Position numbers and translations under genes: made by a program. The notes under the pieces were generated by a model. That model was not told the origin of the DNA. It ran no database searches and worked only from the letters and a program-made list of their open reading frames with translations. Shown piece by piece: positions 19,296 to 27,253 of a DNA stretch of 64,000 nt. Source of the DNA: Pontibacter mangrovi (lineage in GTDB: Bacteria; Bacteroidota; Bacteroidia; Cytophagales; Hymenobacteraceae); NCBI RefSeq assembly GCF_006385705.1, contig NZ_VFRQ01000001.1, forward strand, positions 434,001 to 498,000, in the 5' to 3' direction. Within the stretch, counting starts at the first letter, position 1, and every line of letters begins with the position of its first letter.

Positions 19296-20069
19296 CTAGG
19301 CATTGCTGTCCGCATAGCGATCGTTTATGTCAACCGTTGCAAGCTCGTCCATCAGGTCGGCGATGTTGGCTGCGGCTGCCTCCAAAAACGCCTTTCCTTT
19401 TTCGGGGGTGGCTTCCTTAGGATTTCCGACGCCGGTGTCTTCCGTCACCATAGACCACTGCCGCTCCGCCCAGGCCCAGCCTTCGCGTATGCCCCGTATC
19501 CTGGACTTACGCTCTTTGCCCTCTCCTGCCTCCTCCAAAGGCAACACGAGGTCCGGGCGCAGGTGGAGCAGCAGGCTTGTTTCCATCTCATCGGCATGGT
19601 CGCCGGGCACGCTGAAGAACTTCTTGCGGTCGGCAGCCTGTATCCAAAAACAGCTCACCAGAAACATCTCCGGGTAGCGCAGGCCCAACTCGCGCAGCAT
19701 TGGCTTAAAATCGTTGCCGCCGTGGCTGTTAATGACCAGCAGCTTCTTGATGCCCTGCCTGTTCAGCACAGCCACAATATCATCCAGTATGGCCAGCTGG
19801 GTGCTTGGGTTCAGGTTGATGTCCAGTTTAATGTCTGCCTGGCCTGTGTTCACGCCAAACGGAATGGTAGGCAGCACCATCACTTTCGTGCCGCGCTCCC
19901 AGGCTATCTTGGCAGAGGCCGCGGCAATGGCGTCCGCCTCTATCACATCGGTAGCGTAGGGCAAATGGTAGTTGTGGGCCTCCGTGGCTCCCCAGGGCAG
20001 TACAGCCAAGGACACTTCCTGTTCTTTCAGTGCTTTCCAGTTCGTTTCAGCTAAAATGTATGGTCTCAT
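19296..20069 (-). CDS. Creatininase-family amidohydrolase
   Basis: Predicted metal-dependent amidohydrolase of the creatininase fold (257 aa). The metal and substrate motifs are present: LPWGATEAHNYHLPYATD near residues 24-41, LVINSHGGND near 110-119 and DHADEMETSLLL near 157-168. Known members include creatininase, FAPy deformylase ArfB and peptidase MftE; the sequence alone does not tell which reaction is used. Neighbours (dapA on one side, divergent ctaA on the other) give no clue. The gene is intact and codon use looks like that of its neighbours. Confidence 0.85.
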   Translation of the reverse strand: MRPYILAETNWKALKEQEVSLAVLPWGATEAHNYHLPYATDVIEADAIAAASAKIAWERGTKVMVLPTIPFGVNTGQADIKLDINLNPSTQLAILDDIVAVLNRQGIKKLLVINSHGGNDFKPMLRELGLRYPEMFLVSCFWIQAADRKKFFSVPGDHADEMETSLLLHLRPDLVLPLEEAGEGKERKSRIRGIREGWAWAERQWSMVTEDTGVGNPKEATPEKGKAFLEAAAANIADLMDELATVDINDRYADSNA

Positions 20070-20217
20070 GCGGTTTTATGTTGAGTTCAAGGTAAAGATA
20101 AGATTTCCAGCCAAACTATACTTTCCTTTTTCCATTGGCTTTGTAAGAGGTGTAATCTTTACAGGCAATGACAATTGTCAGCATAAATAATTTTTCTTTG
20201 GCGGACCTTTGCCGCGT

Positions 20218-21252
20218 ATGAGAACTTCAGCCAACAACAGGAATATCATCTACTGGCTCCTGAGCGGGGCCATACTTATACTTGCCATGGTCGTGATCGG
20301 GGGCATTACCCGGCTTACCGGCTCGGGTCTTTCCATTGTGGAGTGGAACCTCCTCTCGGGCACGCTGCCGCCGCTCTCGCACGCGGCCTGGCTCACAGCC
20401 TTCGAGAAGTATAAACAGTTTCCGGAGTACCAGAAGCTGAACATGCACATGACGCTGGCAGGCTTCCAGCAGATTTTCTGGTGGGAGTACCTGCACCGCC
20501 TGCTCGGCCGACTGATAGGATTCGTATTTATACTGCCGTTTTTATACTTCGTATGGAAGGGGTGGGTAAAGGGATGGCTGCTGCGCCGGCTCCTGTTTAT
20601 ACTTGCTTTAGGCATGGCGCAAGGGCTGATGGGGTGGCTGATGGTAAAAAGCGGCCTGGTTGACAACCCGCACGTGAGTCATTTTCGGCTGGCGGCGCAC
20701 CTGTGCCTGGCGCTCACGCTCATCGGCGTCATTCTATGGACCGTGGCAGACCTAAAGTATGGCAGAACCCGGCAACGTTCTGCATCGGCAGCAACGCTTA
20801 GCTTAGGAGCCAATATTATACTTGCAGCCATCGTGGCACAAATTATACTGGGCGCTTTTGTAGCAGGGCTGAAAGCGGGCATTTCCTACAACACCTACCC
20901 GCTCATGCAGGGCGAGTTTTTCCCGTCTGGTGTTTGGCAGCATGTAGATTGGCAGGAGACGCTGGAGAATGGCGTGGTGGTGCAGTTCGCCCACCGTTGG
21001 GTGGCCATACTTGTACTGATAGCGGTAGCATCCTTTTCACTTCGCGTATGGCGGGAAGATGGCATCCGGATCGTGAAGCGGCACACGCAGCTCCTGCTGC
21101 TGGCCTGCCTGGCGCAGGTAGCCTTGGGCATTGCAACGCTGGTGCTGGCAGTGCCGGTAGGCCTGGGCGTGCTGCACCAGGTGGTGGCCGTAGTGCTGTT
21201 TGCCGTGGCCTTACTGCTGGTGCACCGCCTAAAGTATATCGTAGCGAGTTAA
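20218..21252 (+). CDS. ctaA: Heme A synthase (COX15/CtaA family)
   Basis: Inner-membrane enzyme that oxidises the C8 methyl of heme O to the formyl group of heme A for aa3-type cytochrome oxidase. 344 aa with about eight membrane helices in two four-helix repeats. The typical GGITRLTGSGLSIVEW opens the protein, and heme-ligand histidines are seen in EYLHRLLGR, HFRLAAHL, FAHRWVA and LHQVVA. ATG 20218 is chosen over TTG 20209. A TTTG box ends 6 nt before it. The gene stands apart from other oxidase genes and ends at a very strong terminator. Confidence 0.93.
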   Translation: MRTSANNRNIIYWLLSGAILILAMVVIGGITRLTGSGLSIVEWNLLSGTLPPLSHAAWLTAFEKYKQFPEYQKLNMHMTLAGFQQIFWWEYLHRLLGRLIGFVFILPFLYFVWKGWVKGWLLRRLLFILALGMAQGLMGWLMVKSGLVDNPHVSHFRLAAHLCLALTLIGVILWTVADLKYGRTRQRSASAATLSLGANIILAAIVAQIILGAFVAGLKAGISYNTYPLMQGEFFPSGVWQHVDWQETLENGVVVQFAHRWVAILVLIAVASFSLRVWREDGIRIVKRHTQLLLLACLAQVALGIATLVLAVPVGLGVLHQVVAVVLFAVALLLVHRLKYIVAS

Positions 21253-21273
21253 TCCTTACAGCTGAGCGCGCGT

Positions 21274-21314
21274 AAAAACTCCTGCCCCGGTTTGCAACCG
21301 GGGCAGGAGTTTTT
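21274..21314 (+). terminator. Strong terminator after ctaA
   Basis: A perfect 19-bp stem (AAAAACTCCTGCCCCGGTT with its complement) around TGC. It is symmetric with A and T runs. Confidence 0.93.
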
Positions 21315-21340
21315 CTATCTTCACCAAAACAACGAAAGCC

Positions 21341-21841
21341 ATGCTCAAGATCGGCCTCCTCTCCGACACCCACTCCTACCTCGACGACCAAATCCTGCGC
21401 CACCTCTCCGACCGCGACGAAATATGGCATGCCGGGGACTTTGGAAGTATGGAAGTGTCGGACAGGCTGCAGCAGCTGGCGCCGCTGCGTGGGGTGTATG
21501 GCAACATTGATGATGCAGCCATCCGGCAGGTGCACCCAAAGGTAAACCGCTTTGAGGCGGAAGGTCTGGACGTGCTGATGACGCACATTGGCGGTTACCC
21601 GGGCAAATATCACCCCGACGTGCGCAACATAATAAAGCAGCACCCGCCGCAGCTCTACATCACCGGTCACTCGCACATCCTCAAAATCATGACGGACAAG
21701 AGCCTGAAAAATTTGCTGCACATTAACCCCGGCGCGGCAGGCAGGCACGGCTTCCACAAGGTCCGGACGATGGTGAAGTTTAGTATAACTGATGGCAAGG
21801 TACAGGACCTTCAAGTTGTGGAGCTAGGCAAGCGGGCATAA
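21341..21841 (+). CDS. YfcE/MJ0936-type metallophosphoesterase
   Basis: Cytoplasmic calcineurin-like phosphodiesterase of 166 aa. All metal-binding motifs are present in order: IGLLSDTHSY, WHAGDFGS, GVYGNIDD, MTHIGGYPG and ITGHSHI. These enzymes hydrolyse phosphodiesters in vitro; the natural substrate is not known. A near-consensus -7 box (TATCTTCA, about 21316) lies just after the ctaA terminator, so it is likely transcribed alone. Confidence 0.9.
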   Translation: MLKIGLLSDTHSYLDDQILRHLSDRDEIWHAGDFGSMEVSDRLQQLAPLRGVYGNIDDAAIRQVHPKVNRFEAEGLDVLMTHIGGYPGKYHPDVRNIIKQHPPQLYITGHSHILKIMTDKSLKNLLHINPGAAGRHGFHKVRTMVKFSITDGKVQDLQVVELGKRA

Positions 21842-21953
21842 AAAAAGTGTGCCTGCTTTAGCAAACACACTTGAAGTCTTGTTTAGTAAGCCGCCGCCAT
21901 TCGCTTTAAACAGCAGCGGCAGCAGATGGACTTACTCTCTCGGGAAATAAAGA

Positions 21954-22145
21954 TTACTCAGCGGCAGCTTCTTCTTTCTGCTCAGCTGGCTTGTTTTTTG
22001 GAGCCTCACCGAACTGCGTTCTCAGCTCATCCATGTCAACATTCTTGATAACTGGCGTCAGCAGCAGCTGCTTAATTTTAGCTTGCTTGTTGTTAGCTCT
22101 TGCCTTATTCTTGCGATCTTTTCTTTTTAGTCTAGTAACTCCCAT
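21954..22145 (-). CDS. Small basic conserved protein of unknown function
   Basis: 63 aa, starting [21 protein letters not shown], then [19 protein letters not shown] and an acidic Glu/Ala tail. The N-terminal half is very rich in Lys and Arg with no signal or membrane segment, so nucleic-acid or ribosome binding is plausible. I recall similar short MGVTRLKRK proteins in other Bacteroidota but no function. It has an exact TAnnTTTG promoter on the minus strand and is divergent from ltaE. The strong promoter suggests high expression. Confidence 0.7.
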   Translation of the reverse strand: MGVTRLKRKDRKNKARANNKQAKIKQLLLTPVIKNVDMDELRTQFGEAPKNKPAEQKEEAAAE

Positions 22146-22173
22146 CGTTGCAATGTTTTTTTAATTTGAAGGG

Positions 22174-22181
22174 CAAAAGTA
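22174..22181 (-). promoter_or_regulatory. -7 element of the small basic protein gene
   Basis: The minus strand reads TACTTTTG, an exact TAnnTTTG match, 28 nt before the start codon. Confidence 0.6.
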
Positions 22182-22225
22182 AGTTATTATTTTTACAATG
22201 TAAAGTTTTTTCCGAAAGCAAATTC

Positions 22226-23272
22226 ATGATACAAACAATAGACCTCCGCTCCGACACCGTAACCAAACCTACGCCAGAAATGCTGCAGGCCATGTTTGCC
22301 GCTCCTGTTGGCGACGATGTATACGGCGAAGACCCCACTGTTAATGCCTTGGAAGCCAAAGCTGCCGCGATGTTTGGCCTCGAAGCAGGCCTCTTCTGCC
22401 CCTCCGGCACTATGACGAACCAGATCGCCATTAAAGTGCACACGCAGCCGCTTACCGAAGTAATCTGCGACGTGACGGCCCACATTCACCAATATGAAGG
22501 CGGGGGCATTGCCTTCAACGCTGCGGCTTCCACCGCGCTGGTGCACGGAGAGCGGGGCAAAATGCTGCCACAACAGGTTGAGGCCAACATCCGGCCCCTC
22601 GACAATGTGCACTTCCCTGAAACCAGGCTGGTAGCCCTTGAGAACAGCTGCAACAAAGGCGGCGGCTCCTTTTATACTTTAGAAGAGATTGCGGCTATCT
22701 CCCAAGTTTGTAAGCGCCACCGCCTGGCCCTGCACCTGGATGGCGCCCGCGTATTTAACGCCCTGGCCGCTTCCGGCGATGCTGCCAAAGATTACGGTTT
22801 ATACTTTGACAGCATCTCTGTTTGCCTTTCAAAAGGCCTGGGAGCACCGGTTGGCTCCGTCTTGCTGGGTTCCCAAGACTTTATCAAGCGGGCCCGAAGA
22901 GTGCGCAAAGTATTGGGCGGCGGCATGCGGCAGGCCGGCTTCCTGGCCGCTGCCGGCATCTATGCCTTGGATAACCACCTAGAGCGGCTGCACGAAGACC
23001 ACCGCCGGGCCAAAGAACTGGAGCAGGCACTGCTGCAAACAAATTATGTAGCGTATGTGATGCCCGTGGAGACCAACATCGTTATCTTTAAATTGAACGA
23101 ACGCACAACGGATGCAGCTTTTATTCAGGCACTGGCGAAGTATAACATCATTGCCTCCAGTTTCGGCCCGCAGATGATCCGCTTCGTTACGCACCTGGAC
23201 ATCACCGAAGAGATGCACCAACACCTGCTGCAGGTTTTAGCTTCCCTGGGCAAGGAGAAGGTGAAGGCGTAG
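22226..23272 (+). CDS. ltaE: Low-specificity L-threonine aldolase
   Basis: PLP enzyme that splits L-threonine and L-allo-threonine to glycine and acetaldehyde. 348 aa from ATG 22226, which gives the typical start [15 protein letters not shown]; an extension to 22148 is not needed. [13 protein letters not shown], the [11 protein letters not shown] segment, [11 protein letters not shown] (Asp and Arg contact the cofactor) and the PLP lysine in [12 protein letters not shown] (Lys203) are visible. The gene is divergent from the small basic protein gene and stands alone. Confidence 0.94.
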   Translation: MIQTIDLRSDTVTKPTPEMLQAMFAAPVGDDVYGEDPTVNALEAKAAAMFGLEAGLFCPSGTMTNQIAIKVHTQPLTEVICDVTAHIHQYEGGGIAFNAAASTALVHGERGKMLPQQVEANIRPLDNVHFPETRLVALENSCNKGGGSFYTLEEIAAISQVCKRHRLALHLDGARVFNALAASGDAAKDYGLYFDSISVCLSKGLGAPVGSVLLGSQDFIKRARRVRKVLGGGMRQAGFLAAAGIYALDNHLERLHEDHRRAKELEQALLQTNYVAYVMPVETNIVIFKLNERTTDAAFIQALAKYNIIASSFGPQMIRFVTHLDITEEMHQHLLQVLASLGKEKVKA

Positions 23273-23280
23273 GATATTAG

Positions 23281-23328
23281 AAGTGCCTCAACCCCTAGCT
23301 TCAAGGAGGAATCGGTGTTGAGGCGCTT
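23281..23328 (+). terminator. Weak terminator-like hairpin after ltaE
   Basis: AAGTGCCTCAAC and GTTGAGGCGCTT pair around a 24-nt loop, followed by CATTTC. The long loop makes it a weak candidate. Confidence 0.4.
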
Positions 23329-23498
23329 CATTTCAAATAAACCTGCCGCAAGCTTTCTACTTGTAGCTTGCCAGGGTATTGAGCTTGCAACTCAACTGGG
23401 CCAGCGCCCAAATGATAGCTGGTCACAAGCGAGGATGCGCGCGTCTGCCCTTTCATGGTGCATTACCTTCTTCTCTATATCTATAAATATTAAAAACT

Positions 23499-24122
23499 AT
23501 GAATGCCTCCTTCCCTACCCCTGAAATAATGGCCGCCTTTGCCGCTGATCCAATCATCTGCGGCATTATCCAAAACAGTCAGCCTTTGGAGTCTTCCCGA
23601 TCCGAAGATTTATACTTTAAGCTATTGGGTTCCATAGTGTCGCAGCAACTGAGCACCAAAGTGGCGGCAGTAATTTTCAGGCGGTTCAGAGAGCTGTTTC
23701 CTGAAGAGTACCCGCACCCGGAACTCGTACTGGCTGCACCCGACGAGCAATTGCGAAGTGCCGGCCTCTCCTTCCAAAAAATTGGGTATGTGCGCAACGT
23801 GGCTGCCTTTGCCGCCGAAGGCAACCTGCAGCACGCCACCATAGATGCCATGGAGGACGAGGATCTGATCCGGCACCTGACGCAGATTAAAGGCGTGGGC
23901 CGCTGGACCGTAGAGATGCTGCTCATGTTCGCCCTGGAGCGGCCCGATGTTTTTCCTGTGGATGACCTGGGGATACAGAACGCCATGAAGCGGCACTATG
24001 GGCTGGAGGCTACCGGCAAGGCACTGCGCCTGCAGATGCAGCAAATTGCGGAAAACTGGCGCCCATACCGCACCATTGCCAGCAAATACCTCTGGCAGTC
24101 GTTGGATAACATGCCGAAGTAG
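23499..24122 (+). CDS. DNA-3-methyladenine glycosylase, AlkA/HhH-GPD type
   Basis: Base-excision repair enzyme removing alkylated purines (207 aa). The HhH-GPD fold is shown by LGSIVSQQLSTKVAAVIF, the helix-hairpin-helix LTQIKGVGRWTVEML (about residues 127-141) and the catalytic Asp in FPVDDLGIQNAM. It lacks the N-terminal beta domain of E. coli AlkA, like the short MAG2-type enzymes. Its last base overlaps a possible GTG start of the next frame, but that gene more likely begins 80 nt further on. Confidence 0.92.
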   Translation: MNASFPTPEIMAAFAADPIICGIIQNSQPLESSRSEDLYFKLLGSIVSQQLSTKVAAVIFRRFRELFPEEYPHPELVLAAPDEQLRSAGLSFQKIGYVRNVAAFAAEGNLQHATIDAMEDEDLIRHLTQIKGVGRWTVEMLLMFALERPDVFPVDDLGIQNAMKRHYGLEATGKALRLQMQQIAENWRPYRTIASKYLWQSLDNMPK

Positions 24123-24202
24123 TGGCTACATATTTTCAGGTAGGATTGTTTGCAAAGTCATACCTTATCAGGATATTGTGTCTGTTATATAAAGGCAATC
24201 CT

Positions 24203-24892
24203 ATGCTGTACCTCATAAAAAGACTAAGCAAACTTACAGGCATCTTGCTGCTACTGGCGCTACTGGCAGGCTGCGAAAAAGAAGAAAGTACTACCGCATT
24301 TACCGGAAAAGTAATAGACCTAGACACAAGCCAACCTGTTTCCGACACGAAAGTAAACTTGTTGATTTGGAATGGCTTTTCGAGTGAAACTAGTCTTACA
24401 ACACCTGAAGTTATAGAAGGGAGCACCAACAGTAAAGGAGAGTACAGCTTTGCAAAAAAATCTCGTGAGGGCCAAACAATTTATTGGGTGGCTCCTGAGA
24501 AAGTGGGATACGTGGAGGTGAAAGATGCGATAGGTAAACTGATAAAGCCACATGAACGAAATGTGCTGGACACCTACTTGGCCAAAGCCTCTTATCTCAA
24601 ATTAAATATAAACAAGACATCCGCAGCTAGTCCCGATAAAGATTTAAAAGTAACACTTTCATATCCGCACGATGCATCGGCCCCTCCATTTCCTGGAACG
24701 ATGTATAGTGCAGAAATCTTTAACTACAATGCAGTGGTTCCAACGGCAGAGCTATTGCGCGGCTTTTACTTTAAACGAACCCCATTCGTTCTTCTAAGTT
24801 GGGAAGTAACAACAGAGAGCGCTACAGAAAACAAAAGAATCCGTATCCCACTTGTAGAGCGCGATACCGCTTTTTACGAAATCAGCTATTGA
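24203..24892 (+). CDS. Lipoprotein with carboxypeptidase-regulatory-like fold
   Basis: 229 aa from ATG 24203, placed so that the signal peptide MLYLIKRLSKLTGILLLLALLAGC carries a lipobox. Residues about 32-90 (FTGKVIDLDTSQPVSDTKVNL ... NSKGEYSF) have the beta sandwich pattern of CarboxypepD_reg-like domains, seen on the N termini of many Bacteroidota surface proteins. The rest is not recognised. The gene is noticeably richer in A and T than its neighbours, which may point to a more recent or poorly expressed gene. Confidence 0.7.
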   Translation: MLYLIKRLSKLTGILLLLALLAGCEKEESTTAFTGKVIDLDTSQPVSDTKVNLLIWNGFSSETSLTTPEVIEGSTNSKGEYSFAKKSREGQTIYWVAPEKVGYVEVKDAIGKLIKPHERNVLDTYLAKASYLKLNINKTSAASPDKDLKVTLSYPHDASAPPFPGTMYSAEIFNYNAVVPTAELLRGFYFKRTPFVLLSWEVTTESATENKRIRIPLVERDTAFYEISY

Positions 24893-24946
24893 TTTATACT
24901 TCAGGCTGAGACCAATCCGGAAGTTGGCAAACCGGACAAGTATAAA
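24893..24946. terminator. Nested hairpin between convergent genes
   Basis: TTTATACTT (24893-24901) and AAGTATAAA (24938-24946) form a perfect 9-bp outer stem made of the AAGTATA word; TCCGG and CCGGA pair inside it. It lies between the convergent lipoprotein and topoisomerase genes and can serve both. Confidence 0.6.
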
Positions 24947-24953
24947 GTATAAA

Positions 24954-26042
24954 TTACGCCGCCACCTTCTTTTCTTTTTCCTTCGCCACCCGCTGCAACA
25001 TCTTCAGCACCAGTTCTTCGGTACCCGAGAGGTATTTTGATTTTGGCTTGGTGGCATCGTGGCGCTTGAGGTAGTTCATCAGCCTGTCCTCCCGGAAAAG
25101 GTTTACTACCTCCGGATGGATATAGTATTTGCTGCAAACGCTGGGTGTATTGCCCAAACCATTGGCAACATCTTTTACAGCGGCTTTAATGGCTTTTTCT
25201 TTGTCCAGTTCAGGCTGCTCGTCCAGTACATTTTCCAAGCACTCTACCATGCGCACCGTGCCGCCCCAGGTCCTGAAGTCTTTCGCCGTGAAATCATACT
25301 TGGTGGCCTCGCGCAGATACTCGTTCACATCTCCCGACTCCAGCGTCTGCCGCTCCCCGTTCTCGTCGTAGTACTGAAATAAATCATAACCAGGAATGTC
25401 CCTGCACTTTTTAACCAGCCGGGCCAGGCGCCTGTCTTTCAGGTCTACTTCCTGCGCCACCCCTTTTTTGCCTACAAAAGAGAACTTTAAGCTGCTGCCG
25501 TTTATCTTCACGTGCTTATCGCGCAATGTGGTTAGTCCGTAGGATTTATTTGCCTTTGCATAGTTCCGGTTGCCAATCCGGATAAGTGCATTGTCCATGA
25601 TGGTGAGTACAAGGGCCGTCACCTTATGGCGGTCCAGTTGGCGAGAGCTGATATCCTGTTCCAGCCGCTCACGAAGCCTCGGAAGCGCCTGCCCGAACTC
25701 GATCATACGACCGAATTTTGTCAGGTTGCGGGCCTGTTGCCACTGCGGATGGTAAATATACTGCTTTCTCCCCTTCGCGTCGCGCCCCGTTACCTGCAGG
25801 TGCCCATTGGGAGACTTGCAGATCCATACCTCGGTCCAGGCCGGTGGAATAACCAGCCCCTGCAGTCTGGATATTTTTTTTTCATCGCTTATCTTTTCGC
25901 CTTTCTCATCAAGGTAATAATATCCTTTACCGGCTTTTTTGCGGGTATACCCTGGCTTGGCATCAGAAGTATAGCGCAGGCCAGCCCAGGCTGCCGACTT
26001 ACTTGGGTCAGCGTATAGTTCGTGAATTTCTTTTTTCGTCAT
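24954..26042 (-). CDS. DNA topoisomerase IB
   Basis: Relaxes supercoiled DNA by nicking one strand through a 3'-phosphotyrosine. 362 aa, the size of bacterial poxvirus-like type IB enzymes. Catalytic elements are seen in order: the N-terminal DNA clamp with VIPPAWTEVWIC, RIGNRNYAKANKSYGLTTL (active-site Arg region), a Lys in the beta hairpin near GSSLKFSF, KDFRTWGGT with an active-site Arg, and the nucleophile in SKYYIHP (Tyr307). Such enzymes are accessory in bacteria and scattered by horizontal transfer. It stands alone next to a repeat cluster. Confidence 0.94.
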   Translation of the reverse strand: MTKKEIHELYADPSKSAAWAGLRYTSDAKPGYTRKKAGKGYYYLDEKGEKISDEKKISRLQGLVIPPAWTEVWICKSPNGHLQVTGRDAKGRKQYIYHPQWQQARNLTKFGRMIEFGQALPRLRERLEQDISSRQLDRHKVTALVLTIMDNALIRIGNRNYAKANKSYGLTTLRDKHVKINGSSLKFSFVGKKGVAQEVDLKDRRLARLVKKCRDIPGYDLFQYYDENGERQTLESGDVNEYLREATKYDFTAKDFRTWGGTVRMVECLENVLDEQPELDKEKAIKAAVKDVANGLGNTPSVCSKYYIHPEVVNLFREDRLMNYLKRHDATKPKSKYLSGTEELVLKMLQRVAKEKEKKVAA

Positions 26043-26181
26043 CGTCAGAGGCTTCTTCTTAACACGGCCTCAGAGATTCATACTTTAGTTCGGTGCTAAA
26101 GTTGTACTATTTTCTGCTAGGCTGACGTATAAATTTCATAGCTGGCTGAATGGCGCGTAAAGGTTACTACCTGTGCCTACC

Positions 26182-26345
26182 TTCGTAACCCTATCCCTCC
26201 CCCGAAACAAGCCGGGAGATTTCTGCAGACAATTAACCCACCCCTTAGAGCTACGCTCGCTACCTTCGAACTCCCGTTCTCGGTAGTCCAGAGTAGGGGA
26301 ATTTACCCCACCCCAGCCCTCCCCTAAAAACAGGGGAGGGAGCTA
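26182..26345. repeat. REP-like hairpin modules left of repeat copy B
   Basis: Part of the 726-bp gap between topoisomerase IB and the membrane protein gene. CCCTCCCCT-AAAAAC-AGGGGAGGG (26317-26340) is a 9-bp hairpin preceded by CACCCCAGC; the same module occurs inverted at 61345-61375. A segment with CCGAAACAAGCCGGGA (about 26208-26223) also has a relative at 61273-61291. No gene is supported. Confidence 0.65.
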
Positions 26346-26363
26346 GGTTCTGGTTGCATAAGC

Positions 26364-26630
26364 TGTGGCTATTGAATTTATCCCAGTCCTTGGGTGGGGT
26401 TAGGGGCCCTCGACAAGAGCGCCTTCTAGATTTCCGGTGACGAGCGACAGCGAGGCATTGCGACGCAGGAGCAAAGGAAATGTAGACAGCGCGATGCCCT
26501 AATCGAGGGCCCCTACCCCCAGGACGAGGCCTCCCGGCCTCGGAGGGAGCCAAAGTTGGAAATGCAGCGAAAGGAATGAAAGACTGAGGATAAACAGAAG
26601 CTAGAAAAGATAGCTGAGTTCACGTTGCAG
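26364..26630 (+). repeat. Interspersed palindromic repeat, copy B
   Basis: Same element as copy A and in the same orientation. From GTGGCTATTG through the outer stem (26396-26413 and 26503-26520, one mismatch) and the inner GCGCCTTCTAGATTTCC / GGAAATGTAGACAGCGC, to a diverged tail with AGCTAGAAAAGATAGCT. It has a small insertion (ACGAGCGACAGC) relative to copy A. Confidence 0.85.
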
Positions 26631-26768
26631 GAAGCGCCGGCTAAATGAGGCCTTGCGCCAGAGAAGGCTAGGGAAATACAGCCTGTTCGCAGCATCAGCA
26701 ACCAGCGCCATTTCATACTTCCGTTTTCTCCTCTATCTTTACAGCCGCTTTATACTTGTATCAAAAAC

Positions 26769-27173
26769 ATGCACAAGAACATATCCTACCTCTATGCCTT
26801 TTTCGGCTTCTTTCTGCTTGGCTGCGGTGTTGTGGCCGTAGACCTGGCCGGCGAACAAGCCAATACTGCTCTTTTCACAGGCGCTGCCGGTGGCCTGATA
26901 GGACTGACAGCAGGGCATTTTCTGAACAGGGGTAAACGCTGGGGATTCATACTTGGCACGATAGAGGCCGGTTTGCTTACGCTGCTGCTAGGATGGCGTG
27001 CTGCCACCTACTTTATCCGCCTGCTCAGCATTGTGCAGCAGCCACAAGGCCCAGACGCAACAGAAACCGCAGGGATGGCGTTTCTGCTCACCACAGCCAT
27101 GCTGGTCATTTCACTGCTTACCCTTACGGTTTCCGTGATGTTTGCTAAACAAGTTTTCAGCGAAACAAAATAG
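26769..27173 (+). CDS. Small four-helix membrane protein, unknown function
   Basis: 134 aa with about four hydrophobic segments (residues about 5-24, 33-52, 58-78 and 102-126) and glycine-rich turns such as GAAGGLIGLTAGHFLNRGKRWG. It faintly recalls TMEM14-like small membrane proteins, but I would not assign it. A TATCTTTA box lies at about 26734. It sits between the repeat cluster and the M16 peptidase gene, separated from the latter by 80 bp, so co-transcription is possible. Confidence 0.6.
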   Translation: MHKNISYLYAFFGFFLLGCGVVAVDLAGEQANTALFTGAAGGLIGLTAGHFLNRGKRWGFILGTIEAGLLTLLLGWRAATYFIRLLSIVQQPQGPDATETAGMAFLLTTAMLVISLLTLTVSVMFAKQVFSETK

Positions 27174-27221
27174 CGGTTCGTCTATATTATTTTCAAATTT
27201 CACCTCCCATTTGCTATATTG

Positions 27222-27241
27222 TTAGGTAAACATTCACCTAA
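27222..27241. promoter_or_regulatory. Inverted repeat in the M16 peptidase promoter region
   Basis: TTAGGT and ACCTAA flank an 8-nt spacer, 13 nt before the first possible ATG (27254). Just upstream TATATTG (27215-27221) may be the -7 region. The half-sites are those of DtxR/IdeR-type operators (TTAGGTTAG...), although the total length is 20 rather than 19. Confidence 0.4.
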
Positions 27242-27253
27242 ACATTATAGCAC

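Noticed and set aside
20903..21814. A 303-codon minus-strand open frame
   Set aside because: It lies antisense across ctaA, its perfect terminator and the phosphoesterase gene, both of which have complete family motifs; its translation is rich in Arg/Pro/Ala and shows no domain.
23315..23524. A 69-codon open frame between ltaE and the glycosylase gene
   Set aside because: Overlaps the glycosylase start and has no signal, domain or promoter; most likely spacer.
26240..26300. A tRNA-like CTTCGAACTCCCG stretch
   Set aside because: No acceptor or anticodon stem can be formed around it; it belongs to the repeat-module region. No tRNA gene was found in the window.
26260..26553. Open frame encoding an HRAVYISFAPASQCL-type peptide, also at 9578-9823
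   Set aside because: The shared peptide is a translation of the interspersed DNA repeat in both places; similar entries in databases would be spurious proteins, not a gene family.
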